Shown in pieces: positions 13,236 to 24,738 of a stretch of 64,000 bases of DNA. The DNA comes from Atopsyche davidsoni (taxonomy: Eukaryota > Arthropoda > Insecta > Trichoptera > Hydrobiosidae). Within the stretch, counting starts at the first letter, position 1. Each line of letters opens with the position of its first letter. The translations under genes were made by a program, and so were the position numbers. Location: NCBI GenBank assembly GCA_022113835.1, contig JAILWY010000018.1, positions 9,649,001 to 9,713,000 of the forward strand, given 5' to 3'. The notes below the pieces were generated by a model. The model saw nothing but the letters and a program-made list of their open reading frames with translations. It had not been told where the DNA came from and did no database searches.

Positions 13236-14082
13236 AGTAAAACCATGTTTACATCGTATTACTCTCAAGGAGCACAGCGACATTGGGCAATGTAGTGCAA
13301 ATTTGAACGCTTTCGTACGTTGCACATTCTGGGATGGTGACTGACGTTGTATCAAAACTAAATACTGCTGATGAATATTAAATAACGAGTAAATATAATC
13401 TTAACATGCGGTTATATAGTTTTATTTAGTTAAAAATCATAACATTTTTTTTTTTGTTTTTATTTCACAGCTTTATTTTATAAATTGCTAAAATTACAAG
13501 AGTTAGTTCCAAAAGCGATTTTAATTTCAAAACTATTTTCTAAATTTCAATGACTCAATTCTTACATCCAATTACATAATTTTGTAGTCTTTTTTTACTG
13601 TCCAAATCATGACTTCTGTCTCTTGTTCCACCCTCTGTCGCTAATAAAGAATGCTCTTCGCTTGCTGAAAATTCTATTTCTTTTTTAAAATGTCTCCACT
13701 GGACTCTAGAGTAGTCTTTTCTCGGCTGTGCTTTTCTCTTCTGGCTTATAGATCCGACATTTAATAAAAGGGAAAAGGTGAATTTCAACTTCCTCTTTTA
13801 CTCAATTTGGATTGAGTTAAGTATTTTGGAGGTGGTATTTAAAAAATATATAAATAAATAGTTAATTAAATATGAACTCTTTTTGTATCAAATGTCGTAA
13901 CATTAATTTATCTTTGAAATACAATTTACACTTCAATAGAAGAACAAATTTATGTGCGAATATTTAAACTTTATCTAAGTGATTATATAACTTCAATTAT
14001 GTTAATTTATAAATAAAAATTTATGTTAATTTATATAAGAAATTCAATATTTTTGACAGAGAGTACTTGGTGGAATTCCATT

Positions 14083-14279
14083 TTAATATTTTTGAATAAA
14101 ATACTTGAGTGATTTTCCACATATTCGTTTTTATTTGTGACCGGTTTCGCCAACCTTTTCACGTTGGCATTATCAAACAGAGAAAACTCTGTTTGATAAT
14201 TCCAACGTGAAAGGTTGGCGAAACCGGTCACAAATAAAAACGAATATGTGGAAAATCACTCTTTATTCAAAAATATTAA
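14083..14279. repeat. Foldback element: ~197-bp near-perfect inverted repeat, AAAA loop
   Basis: The left arm (14083-14182) and right arm (14187-14279) are reverse complements around AAAA at 14183-14186. Differences are few: one base in GGCATTATC versus GGAATTATC, one extra T in CAACCTTTTCACG, and a short insertion (ATACTTGAG region) in the left arm. Each arm carries a core (TTTGTGACCGGTTTCGCCAA, then CCTTTCACGTTGG) that also occurs at 5813-5898, so the arms are two head-to-head copies of an interspersed repeat. A transcript across it would fold into a stem of about 95 bp. No terminal target-site duplication was obvious. Confidence 0.9.
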
Positions 14280-15459
14280 TTTATATAAATGGCAACAAAA
14301 AATACGTCAAAAAATATATCATCAAAGTGGGGAACATTTTAGGTTAAGACTACTGCACATTATTGATTTTCGCCATAAAATGTACAAGTACATATTCAGC
14401 ACTAATAATTAATAGTTACGACTCTATACCATTTTTAATTGCTATATGGAGCAGATTATTGCTAAAGTTAAAATATAGTATTGTATATTATACAATCACT
14501 GCAGATGATCTAAGGTAGACAAAAATATTCAACTCTATGAAAGAATACGATCGAAAACTTCCTCAATTATAAAATAATAATTTTATTTGGATTGCGTAAT
14601 TATACGGTGGTTTATTGAATACCTTGTAGTACTTTTTTTAATTTAACATATCAAAGCAATTATAATAAATGTAACTACAAATTGAATTTATTAGCGCAGC
14701 AAATCAAAACCGAGATTATTTAAATTCGATTAATCGCTGGGGATACATTCCTTTGGAATTATTTACATTGAATACATTTTTTTTATAAACGTTTGATATA
14801 TGCTTTGAAATTTTAAGTTTGCTATCTGTTTGTATGCCTGTATTAAAAAAAACATTAATTTATTTTAAAATATCGTATCAAATATTAGCTATGAAATCAT
14901 TCTTATGTAGACGTTAACAAGCTTAGTTCTTCCAATTAAGTCCGCGCTCTTCTAGAGTGGGTTATTTATAATAAATCTTAATCGGGAAATCCCAACCTGG
15001 ATGGAACTCACGATTACTATGAATATTAAATGTCAACACAAATAAATATATTTTTGTACATGAAATTTAAATACAGATTTGTATGTTGAAATAGTAATTT
15101 TTTGTGATAAACGTACACGATGAAATAAGGCTATTTTTTAAAAATTTGGTTACATTATATTTATTATTTCTAAACTAGCAACCGTACGTTCACGCCCACT
15201 ATTCAAAAAACCAACTTTAATATTTTTTTCGATAAAAAAAGTATCACCACGTAGATTGCCAAACATTTTGCAACACTGTTTTTAAGTTTTAATCTGAATT
15301 TAAAATAAACCTGTTTTAGAAAATGAGTATATAATAGCAGATAAGTAATTATTAGTAGTTATTTGAATTTAAAAAAAAAATGCTTCAAATGAGTAAGTAG
15401 TTTGCTTTGTCACAATAATTTAAATTCGTAATGACTAAACTTTCACTAAATACATACAT

Positions 15460-15494
15460 AAAACAACCTTAATGCTTAGTTTTAAGGTTGTTTT
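15460..15494. repeat. 13-bp perfect stem, 9-nt loop
   Basis: AAAACAACCTTAA (15460-15472) pairs with TTAAGGTTGTTTT (15482-15494). It is too short for a microRNA precursor of normal length. Confidence 0.8.
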
Positions 15495-15837
15495 GTGTTG
15501 TTTAATAATAATTATCTATACTAAAATAAGCTCAATTTTTTAAATATGAATATTACACAAAATAAAATACCCATAGTGTGATGTACAAGGAGACTAACGA
15601 CGCCAATTGTATCTAGATTATAGTAATAAATGTCATACTCAATACGTATAATACGAGTATCTTAAGACACACTTATACACGGACACGGTATAAATTATAA
15701 TTTATTTTTTTTAACAAATCTTATATTTTTTATAATTTTTCAAAATATTTTTTATTAACCTTCATATTTTGTAGTACTTAAATAACGCCTTTAAAAGTGC
15801 GCCTCTATCTTTTATATGTAAACCGAGTGTAATCGCG

Positions 15838-16085
15838 AGTGTGACATAGTTCGGAGCAATAGTACAGTGGCACAGAGCGGTCTCGGGGCAGCGGGGCCCG
15901 CGCCGCCTAGTACGAGTAATTGCACATTTTTTCACCACGTCGCGTGTCGGGAGCGGCGTACAGACCTCGCAGTCGGAATTACAATAAAAGTGCACGGCAA
16001 TAGCGAAGGAACAGCGGCGGTCGGCCGACACGCAAGGCGACATTGACCGCTCATCCGCGGTGCGTCGGGCTAGGAAGTCGCTCGC
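15838..16085. promoter_or_regulatory. CpG-rich island, candidate regulatory module
   Basis: A CpG-dense segment including GGCAGCGGGGCCCGCGCCGC. It also holds a CAATAAAA motif (caudal/Abd-B-like TTTATTG on the other strand). A 93-codon minus frame overlaps but begins in low-quality composition and runs into AT-rich DNA with no splice site. It is more likely regulatory than coding. Confidence 0.3.
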
Positions 16086-17215
16086 TCCAACTGCACATCA
16101 CATCATCACACCAGTGAATTATTATGCCAATATTAAAAATAAATAACAAGGAAAAGAACCTCTTAGATGCTTTTTCTTTATCCGCATTTTTTGCGATAAG
16201 CTAAAATCAAATATTTTTTTAAATATCTCGTTTCGTACATTTCTGTCATTAACCAATGTTAAATCAATATAATTTGAAGAAATCTCAAAAAAACAGACAA
16301 ATAGCCGTCATTTTCTTTTCCTCATTTATACGTCTGCATCCTTATTGCATTGTGATTTGCTATAAAAAAATTATGTCAAATCAATGTTTTTATACGAAAA
16401 AAAAATTATTTCAGCAGGTTAAGATCTTCCCGTAAAGTAATTCAAAGTTTGTAGGTACATGCAGTAATTCTGAATTAACAAATTTTGTTTTGGGTCAAAC
16501 GCTTCAGGAAAAATCTAAATTAGCTTTTCATAAACACGGTTAGTTTAAATTATTGTATAATATTTACCGATTCTTATTTCTAAATACATAAGTAAAAATG
16601 TACGATAATATTTTATTCAGAAACATATTCAAAGTTTGCTTTTTTCTTTTCAAGTGTTGTTTTGTAATATATTACAATTTATTGACATTTTGAGTCACAC
16701 TCAAGGGGGATTGTCAGCAAACACAAATGGTTAATATTCAGATCAATTTTATAAAACGCTAAATTTAATCACGTGTATTTATGTACAGTACGTATTTTTT
16801 ATACATATCGGAGTTTCCTCAACTACACAACTCGATTTTTAACAAGCTCAATTACGCATACACTAACAGTGTATGCGAAAATATCAATACTCTAAAAAAG
16901 TCATTATTATAGGCTTGATTTTATTTAAGTACTTTATCCGACCATAATAATAAAATTTCTTCAGCTAGATTCTTCAGTCTTAAATTAAAGTTATTATTTC
17001 GACCTTTAAATTTCCAAATATATACGCTTAAAAACACTGTTTCTACGAGAAGATAAAATAGACATCTTCCTGCGATTTGCAATAAAAGCTTGTTTTTCTT
17101 GAAATTAACACTACGTAATTATTCATATTAACCTTGATATGAGGTTTTTGGCATATTAATATATTTCTTCTGTTTAATCATTTGAAGCCATATTAATAAT
17201 GGAGATGTTTACAAA

Positions 17216-17430
17216 ATGGGCGAAAGGATTTAGCTCATCAAGGAGCTGGGATTTATCGTAGACTTCCTCCTAACATGACACCGCGAGAGTCCTTGATAAA
17301 TGATTATTGAGCATAACGCTGGAGTGTTACGGAGAGGAGGCTGCGAGGGATGGAACCCCCTCGATTACCAGCTTAGCTTCCTGTGGCTGACAAGAATCCC
17401 CGCGATGACGTCTTTCTAGAGCTTCCTTCT
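17216..17430. promoter_or_regulatory. GC-richer block, candidate enhancer
   Basis: Roughly balanced base composition against AT-rich flanks and free of long frames. It contains TGATAAATGATTATTG, an overlapping set of homeodomain/Exd-like sites, near 17295. It is a plausible non-coding conserved element. Confidence 0.28.
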
Positions 17431-17511
17431 GGCAATCACTAAAGACAAGTACCTTATTAAATTGTACCAACAATAAATATACTGACAGTAATGCAATGAA
17501 ACATTACATTA

Positions 17512-17529
17512 TATATATAAATATATACA

Positions 17530-17561
<32 letters not shown>

Positions 17562-17562
17562 T
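17512..17562. repeat. Compound (TA)n(CA)n(TA)n microsatellite
   Basis: Short TA-rich stretch, then a (CA)n run at about 17528-17541, then (TA)n to 17562. Confidence 0.9.
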
Positions 17563-18851
17563 ATTGGACAACATATCATGATAATCAGCATGTTTAATAT
17601 TTGACTTGGTAAATTAAAAATATAAATATAAAAACACTTGCTTTTTGTGTATTCACAGAAAAAAAAACTTCCGCAATACTGTAAGAATGCATAAAATATT
17701 AGTATTACTTATTTTTGTTAAATTAACTTATCGATAAACATAGGCAAGGATTTGTTGGTTTAGATATTTTATTTGCCTACGTCACATCGCAAAGTAAACC
17801 ATTATTACTGTTTGTGAATTAATCATACTTACAAAATAGAATACATTATTGAATATACCTGAAGTTAATTTTTTAAAGGAAACGATATTTGATATTATAA
17901 CCAGCACATTTAACTTATACTGGTGTTTTTAGTACAGTATGCTGTCCAGTTACTTCATTGTTTTAAAAAATGTGAGGGACTATTTTTAGAATCTACCTTA
18001 AAAAAACATATAGCCACGAACAAAGGGGAGAGCTGATGCCACAAAAATATGCATTGATATCAACTCCGCTGAGATTGGCGTATGAAAAAAGAATTTAAAA
18101 AATGTTCCGTTTTTGCATACATGAGAACAAGTAATCCACTGCCTCGTGATTTTCGCATACGAATTGACGCCCAGCTCTGCAGGCGCTCCCGTGGAGGCGG
18201 CCATGTAGTCGGGGATGGAGCTTCATAACCACCGAAACCTTATTATACGAAATAAGAAAAAAGAAAGGAAACTTTAACATTTTATATTTGCCGCCCGCTG
18301 AAGCTAGTTTGCGAAGTCGACTCGTAAAATCACAAGTTTTGTTGAATAAACATTGCTTATCTGACTGAGGTTATTTCAATTTAGAAATGTAAATTATCAT
18401 TGGACAAATAAAAAAATATCCAATTTGAAAATAATAAAAATAGCAAACTGAATATCTTATCGTGAGAAATTCAGATTTACAAAACGAATTTGTCACTGAA
18501 AGTTTGTATTTATTGGTTATGAAAATAATACAAATAATGAAATTAAGTAATAATTTAAAAACTTATTAAATGTCAACAAATATATTTATTCCGTTCAAAA
18601 AGTAAATAAAAGTTTAATCTCGAAATATGTTTAATGAAGATTAATCTGTACATTGTCTTTTGTTATAATAAATTCTGTTATAATTTATATCATAAAATGT
18701 AATTTTAAAAGAAAGCTTTATGTTTTATGACAACCATTGAATTGATTTATATTAAAATTATTTTAAATAAAGTTTCTTCTCCAAAAGAAATAGAGACTTT
18801 AAAATGATAGATTTATATAGTCATGCTCCATGAACCACTTGGTATTCTAGA

Positions 18852-19073
18852 ATGGGCGAAGCTTTTTTAGAATTAGGGAGTAGGCCGGAGTACTTCAGAT
18901 TTATCAGAAAATTCTCAATAGAAAATTGTAAAGTGAAACCAGCCGTTACATATTTATACGCCGTCCCCCAAGGGCAGTCGCAACCTAAAAAGAACCTAAA
19001 TATAAATGAAAACATCAGTAGAAAAATGGCCAACCCGAAAAATTTAAAACTCGTATCTGAGAACCGGGAATAA
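18852..19073 (+). CDS. Hypothetical 73-aa ORF (uncertain)
   Basis: This is an ATG-to-TAA frame starting MGEAFLELGSRPEYFRFIRK. The second half is basic and N/K-rich (PKKNLNINENISRKMANPKN), ending KLVSENRE. It is preceded by GGTATTCTAG, a weak acceptor-like sequence, at 18841-18850. The opposite strand is also open for 145 codons (18821-19258, GTG start) with a hydrophobic F/L-rich segment, so strand choice is uncertain. Neither product resembles a known family. Confidence 0.15.
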   Translation: MGEAFLELGSRPEYFRFIRKFSIENCKVKPAVTYLYAVPQGQSQPKKNLNINENISRKMANPKNLKLVSENRE

Positions 19074-20147
19074 GCATTCGCAGTACTTACGACTATTGCT
19101 TTGGAGTAATGTCTGATTTTTTGTGCTTTATTTTTCGTGTGTTTCTTGGTTTTTTTTGGTTTGCGGTAGCTTGTAGCTTGTAGCCAGGGCTCCTCACACG
19201 AGTGCGTGCAGGTATTGAAAGAATATATTACTCCCACAAAAAAAAACACACAATGCACGTGCGAGTGTGAGTAAAGGTGCGTTAAATATTGGTTCGCGAA
19301 TTATAGTTCATATGAAACCAACTTGATTTGTTTTGATTTTTTGATAAACTTTATTGCACTGCAGCTATTTTAAGTGTTTTTAGATATTGGCGGCCGTTTA
19401 ACCACTTATTTTATATTATAAAAACGTTTCGGCCTTATTACTGAGGTTAGCTTTATAAATCATTTTCAAAATATAATTTGATATTTTTTATACATATTTA
19501 AGTGATAAAACCGAGTTAAACCCATTTATCTTATTTCCAAGTTTGTAACTTTTTTTTATATTCAATCTAAGATATATATTCCTTTTCTGGAATATCTATA
19601 TGTTTCTTTGTTTAGGTATTGTTATGCAGACGTTGACATAAAAAATGTACCAATATTAATTAATACGTTATAAATAAATATTACGAACGGCCTCAATTTC
19701 GTTTTTAAATGAAAATATTACTATCAAAATGTTTTTACTTTTCTCTATAGAAAAAAATACTATCCATACGTAGGTATTATTAACTGTTGCAATATATCTC
19801 TGTTGTATTTCAATCATCCAATTGTGTATTCAATCAATGTAGATACCCAATAATTAAAGTCAAATAAGTCTGCATGAATTGCAATGGACGCGGAAACTTT
19901 ATTGTTGACATCGTTAACAAGTCACATTATGGATATTGTATTACACGTAGGAATGCTAATCACAACGTGACCAATTTATTACCAGATGTCAACTTAATGT
20001 AGGTCTAATATTAGATAAGCCACAGAGCATCGCAGCGCAGCATTAATTTCAAAACCAGCGGGGGGTTTCCATGACAATAACAGTTTATATTGCGACTGAC
20101 TATAATTAAACATTTTATATTTTCCCATGTTTTTATTACGCCTGCAG

Positions 20148-20202
20148 CGGTGTGGGCGCCGCGGCCCGCAGCGTGTGCGCGTGTGCACGTGTAAGCGTGT
20201 GC

Positions 20203-20234
<32 letters not shown>

Positions 20235-20411
20235 GTGCGTGTGCGTGTGCGTGTGCGTGTGCGTGTGCGTGTGCGTGTGCGTGTGCGTGTGCGTGTGCGT
20301 GTGCGTGTGCGTGTGCGTGTGCGTGTGCGTGTGCGTGTGCGTGTGCGTGTGAGGCGTGCGGGTGTGCGCGTGTCCGTGACGGAGGTTTCCCCAGAAAGGG
20401 AAACTTACAAC
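20148..20411 (+). promoter_or_regulatory. GC-rich block ending at a GTGAGT donor-like site
   Basis: This contains the (GTGTGC)n array, then unique GC-rich DNA up to CAAC|GTGAGT at 20412. It could be a non-coding first exon with a CpG-type promoter, which would place a 5' UTR donor 1.7 kb upstream of the candidate micro-exon at 22151. No TATA or initiator was identified, so this remains a guess. Confidence 0.2.
20217..20351 (+). repeat. (GTGTGC)n hexanucleotide microsatellite
   Basis: About 22 tandem copies of GTGTGC run without interruption, preceded by imperfect GTGTGC/GTGCAT units from about 20172. It gives artefactual RV-, VC- and TH-repeat frames on both strands. Alternating purine-pyrimidine DNA of this kind can adopt Z-form. 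It sits inside a GC-rich block (20148-20400) that ends 60 bp later at a GTGAGT donor-like site (20412). Confidence 0.97.
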
Positions 20412-21189
20412 GTGAGTTGAATAATATTTTCCGGAGGCCACTCCGAACTTAATCTCTTCCTAAGGATTCGCAATCTCAAAATACCTATTAAAGATTCCGT
20501 GCAAAGAATCTTTGGTTGGATCAGAGCTGATGTGAGCGAGGGGACGCGACATTTTAATCACTTCTCTTCAATTATTGTCGAATCTTTAATAGAGTTTCTT
20601 TTTATTAAAATAAAATCAATTATTGTCGTGTTTTAAAAAAATAGCAAAACATAATACAGCATACCAACATATATTCATTAAATATTTTACCATAAAATAA
20701 TTTTTATATATCACTAGTATTTTACTTTTGATTACGTTATGGAATTTTCAATTTATATATAAAAACTTTTTACAATACTACGAGTATGTAATGTATAAGA
20801 AGCACGTGTAACATCTAGTCTAGACTCCGATATAGATCGTATCGTAAGAAGTGTCGTCTTATCCATCAAGGTGGATTAAAAATTTGAAAATTTCAAGAAC
20901 TTTTAGCAATAAGAATAATTATTGACCTTACACCATTACAGTTGCAAACTAAAAACATGGACTTTCTTAATACTTACTTTATTTTATTGGAAATTTAAAA
21001 AAACATTATTATCATTATAACTGTGACTTGATAATAAAAACATTTTTCACATTTAAAAAATATAACCGACAGTAAATAATGTTTCATATGACATACGGTC
21101 GTTGCTTTATCATGTCAATTTTTGTAAAAGAAATCACTTTATTGTCTTTAGCTGTCAAAAAATCTTCCAATATCCTTCCAGTCAAAAAA

Positions 21190-21420
21190 ATCATCCCTCG
21201 TCCGGGTCGGGGGCGCGACCCCACCCTTGTCAAGCAGCTCCGATGGGAGTCGCCATTATGAGGGCTAAATTTTCTGCAAAACTCGCGAATAAATATAAAA
21301 ATAAAATGTCATTTATGAAGATATAGCCTGGACCCCCGTCGCCTCCCCGCGCCCCTTTCTTCTCAGTCAATTTCAATAAATGTCAGGGCGAGCAGACCCC
21401 AAGGAGTTTGCATAAAAGTT
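21190..21420. promoter_or_regulatory. Bipartite GC-rich island with AT-rich homeodomain-like centre
   Basis: Two GC-rich ends (CGTCCGGGTCGGGGGCGCGA near 21200; CCCCCGTCGCCTCCCCGCGC near 21333) flank an AT-rich middle with CGCCATTATG (PHO/YY1-like GCCAT) and several ATTTATGA or AATAAATGTCA sites of caudal/Abd-B type. Short frames on the plus strand look like chance. It is a candidate enhancer or Polycomb-type element. Confidence 0.28.
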
Positions 21421-22150
21421 TTACGTTCCCAATAAAATAAAAATTCTATGCATGAAATATTTCATTCGAGTGACGCTTCTTATCAGGAAAGGGAATAGTC
21501 TCTTTGGCGAGGGTCCGTAATGACGGGCGAGATTCACCAACGTCGAAACAAAAAATTACACAAAATTTTACGCACAGTAAGAATAACGTTGAATACACAA
21601 AAGAAAAACAAACTTACATAGCTGAATTAATTTTTTTTGTAAAACACATTGACTATGAGACATTTTTTATGAAATCCATCGGTCCAAAACAACATTCTAA
21701 TAATGAGTTTTCAAAGTATTTCACAATCCTGAAACCATATACAGTTTAAATTATTTTATACCATAAAAAAAAACTTTTACCGCTTGTATGGATTTGAATT
21801 GTGTTAACACAATACCCCATTGTCATAGGACAGGTTTACTTACATAATATTTATCAGTCAAATAAAAATCACTGCACCGGTTGTCAATAAATTCATATAT
21901 TCAGATTGTGGGTGCTCATATAAAGTTGTCAAAATATTATTCCTGTTTATCATGGAACTTGTATACAAACAGTAGAATGACAACAACATTATTAATAACA
22001 TCACATGTAATTTTCAATCATAAATAACATTAGCTTTAACGCTAATAATACACTGTTTTGTACTTTGACTTCTTAATCGTGAATTAAACAATAATTATTA
22101 ACACTCATTTGTATGCTTATATATAATAACTATGTTAATTTTTTTTTCAG

Positions 22151-22189
22151 AATACCAAAGCATCTGTTAAGATTGTCGTCAAAAACGAA
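22151..22189 (+). CDS. Candidate 39-nt micro-exon (coding or 5' UTR)
   Basis: A T9CAG acceptor ends at 22150 and a consensus GTGAGT donor starts at 22190. The 39 nt between are exactly 13 codons and are open in the first frame (NTKASVKIVVKNE). If translated, the exon would be frame-preserving. It lies upstream, on the same strand, of the signal-peptide exon at 48.5 kb, so if both belong to one transcript it would be 5' UTR rather than coding. Alternatively it belongs to another plus-strand gene entering from the left. The peptide is too short to identify. The two strong sites facing each other are the whole of the evidence, and a chance pairing is possible. Confidence 0.35.
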
Positions 22190-22309
22190 GTGAGTATTTT
22201 ATTTTAATTTTTTAAGCGGGTGTTATTATTCGCAGACTTAAGATTAATACGTGAACATAGTTGTAGAATATAGACAATGCTAGTCTAGGAGAACTTGTGC
22301 GTTCCATTC

Positions 22310-22570
22310 AATAAATTGGCTACGAAGGTTTCCTCTGTTTGCGGAAACCCGAATAACTTCCATAGGCGCGAGAATCTCACCCCGAATAAGAAAATGTAAA
22401 ATTCATGGAATTTCTCTTATTTTCCACAACATGGACTTTTCAGAAAGCGATTGTTGTTGCCGAGATTTATTGTAATGGTCCTCCGGCGGCTAAAGACGGA
22501 CTCCTCCGGCACCCAACTTTTCTTGCTGCCGAAAACTTGCCGAAGACTTAAGGCGCTCGGAACTATGGCG
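22310..22570. promoter_or_regulatory. GC-richer block downstream of the micro-exon
   Basis: Moderately GC-rich with a GGTTTCC/GGAAACC hairpin near 22328-22350 and CCTCCGGCGGCTAAAGACGG further on. No coding frame. It starts about 120 bp after the candidate exon at 22151-22189 and may be an intronic enhancer. Confidence 0.25.
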
Positions 22571-23003
22571 TTTTAATTTTTTGCTTTTACTTCAAAACTA
22601 CGCACGTTGTTTTGCGAGTTCTTAAAATAAAAAGATGCTTAGTAACTTGGCAAAAAACGCGCAAAGCTTTTTTGTATATTATACAACATGTTTTGTGGGT
22701 TTTTTGTGCGTAGCTGATTATTCATCGCAATTATAAATTATTCAATAGAAATGTTGATACACTCGAATATGGATAATTATAACTTACAAAACATTTTAAA
22801 TTCGTCTGTATGTAATATCTTTGTCTGACATAACAATAGTGGCGAGAAATAATTGAAGTTGTCTTTTGATACGAATTTGTATATAGCATAATGGTAGCTA
22901 TTTTTTTCCTAGCCTTGACATCATCAATCATTAAATATTCTAATTCAAAGATAGACGTTATAAGCTCTGTTCGAGGTATCCGGGCATGTGCAATTTATTT
23001 CAA

Positions 23004-23030
23004 CAATTATTTTTTTCATCTCAGGTAAGA
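23004..23030 (+). other. Candidate recursive splice (ratchet) site
   Basis: A pyrimidine-rich tract (TTATTTTTTTCATCTCAG) runs straight into GTAAGA, so a full 3' splice site and a full 5' splice site abut at 23024|23025 with no exon between them. This is the arrangement of zero-nucleotide ratchet points known from long Drosophila introns, where splicing at the AG regenerates a donor. It is on the plus strand, the strand of the candidate exons at 22151-22189 and 48529-48607, inside what would be an intron of about 26 kb. A less interesting reading is an ordinary acceptor of an unseen exon that happens to begin GTAAGA. Confidence 0.5.
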
Positions 23031-24546
23031 CACGTAACAAAAAATAAATCAAGTTGTATATTAAAACATCTGTATCCATAGATTAAAATGACAAGTCAAT
23101 GAGTATAAATAGATTCAAACAGGTTAGTTTATTAAATTTTGATTTATTTATATTAACTGATAAAGCGTAAAAAATATATACATCGATAAATAAAATAGGC
23201 ATATTAAAAAGTCAGCATATAGTAGCGCTTGCATAATTTACACCACCAGAGGAATTTTATTGTATTATTATTATTAATATTATACAAGCTACGAGCCCAG
23301 CGATTTGTTAGTATTAAATACAAAGCAAGTAATAATATTTCATTATATAAAAATAGCTAACATCTTTAACTCTTATATAATCTTCATAAGTCTAAATACT
23401 TGTATAGGGGAATAAAATATAGAAATTACGGAAGAATTTATGTAATGCTTTTTTGGAGAAAAAAGGGATTAATCAAATTACATTAAAAATAACAAAAAAA
23501 ACGAATTTATAAATATTGGGACATTAATATTTTCAGCCTCAAAGACTTAGCAAATTTTATAACATGCAAAATATATTAGATGTACGGAGCCATAGATTTC
23601 ACACATATTAATTTTGATTATATATTTTAAGTACTTTACATTAACAATTTCACAGTAGCATATCACTTAAAAATACAACATAATCGTTATGTCATCTTTT
23701 AATAGGATAAACTGAGCTCACGTGATTTCTAAAAGTAGGTGTGCTATTATTTTGCACCTAGCGTGTGCGTCACGGAGTAAGAGTGCACACACGGCTGAGT
23801 ATTTGCTGCTCAGGAAGTGAAGTGTTGCTAGACCTGCACACTTAGGCTCGACAGTGTAATTTCCGGAGACACGAGAGTTGGCGGCGACTCCTGACCGCGG
23901 GACTCGTGGCAGGAGCAGTCTTAGTCCAAAGAAAGATATGCGACGAATATACATCTTGACTCACGTTTTTGATTAAGGTTTTTTCAATTTTTCGGTATTT
24001 CTTAGTTCCCAAAAAGCCATATTTTTGTCATATATTACGATATAAAGAATCTATAGTAAATTTAAAAAAAAAAAATTGCTGAATGAACTATACAATGCCA
24101 TTATAACAGCAGGTTACCAATTATTTGTTGATTTAAAAGTAATATATATGATTCAGATTTTTTATTAAATTATTAAAAGTTAAGAAAAAATAATTGCTCT
24201 TATGATAAATAACGCAGGTCTTATGGAACAAAAATTTTATGTGTATTTATGTTGTAAATTTATTGATTAAGATCGTTTGTAGAAAAAGAAAAACGTGTCG
24301 TACATACACATAACAAAAAATTTACTACAAATATTATATCAAAAGAATTTATTAATTAAAGGAAAGAGTGTATGCCTGTATGTGTAGTGTATTTTTTTAT
24401 GAAAATGTGTTGTTTATTTAAATTCTATTTTAGTAAAAAAAACCAACACGAAGATTCCTAACACTTTACTTCTGCTTGATTATATCACCGTAAACTCACT
24501 TTACCGCAGAATTATTAAACTTCGCTATGTAAACGAAACTAAATTA

Positions 24547-24738
24547 TAATACAATATATGAACCGGTGGCAATCCACTGCTCGATAAATGCATGCCAGTC
24601 CTGGGCTAGTCTGCCGCGAGGCGCCAGCTGGCTCGGGAAGGTCATCAGCTCGACGAGTCCTCGGAGCCCTCTCAAGGCCACTAGCGGGTTTCTGCAACTA
24701 TTTTTCACCATCCTCAGACATCCTGCAACATGCCTTGC
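24547..24738 (-). other. GC-rich island with a protein-like minus-strand frame
   Basis: The minus-strand frame is stop-free from a TGA near 24740 to a TAA in the AT-rich flank (about 24547-24549). It reads through R-M-V-K-N-S, then NPLVALRGLRGLVELMTFPS, QLAPRGRLAQDWHAFIEQWI and A-T-G. A segment of the form LxxLxxFxSxxxPxGRL faintly recalls the linker after reverse transcriptase in some retroelements, but that is only a resemblance. No convincing acceptor precedes it, and the only nearby donor (GTTCAT) is poor. The plus strand is also open (74 codons), so this may be an old retroelement scrap, a decayed exon or a regulatory island. Confidence 0.25.

Larger units (their letters stand above)
12551..15837. 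other. AT-rich DNA with hairpins and the foldback element
   Basis: Holds the hairpins at 13209 and 15460, the foldback at 14083-14279, and a moderately GC-rich patch at 13080-13170 with short frames on both strands. Nothing else is supportable. Confidence 0.5.
16086..20147. other. AT-rich non-coding DNA
   Basis: Includes the block at 17216, a compound microsatellite at 17512 and the doubtful frame at 18852. The rest shows only chance frames. Confidence 0.5.

Noticed and set aside
18821..19258. 145-codon minus frame with a hydrophobic segment
   Set aside because: Starts at GTG, contains runs translated from homopolymers (FFF, KPKKTKKHTKNK), and overlaps a plus ORF; neither is convincing.
20127..20441. 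Long RV-, VC- and TH-repeat frames on both strands
   Set aside because: They are translations of the (GTGTGC)n microsatellite, open in several frames by periodicity alone.
23831..23846. 16-bp match (AGACCTGCACACTTAG) to the minus strand of the insertion near 5735-5750
   Set aside because: A single 16-mer match is expected about once by chance in a window this size, and the flanks do not match.
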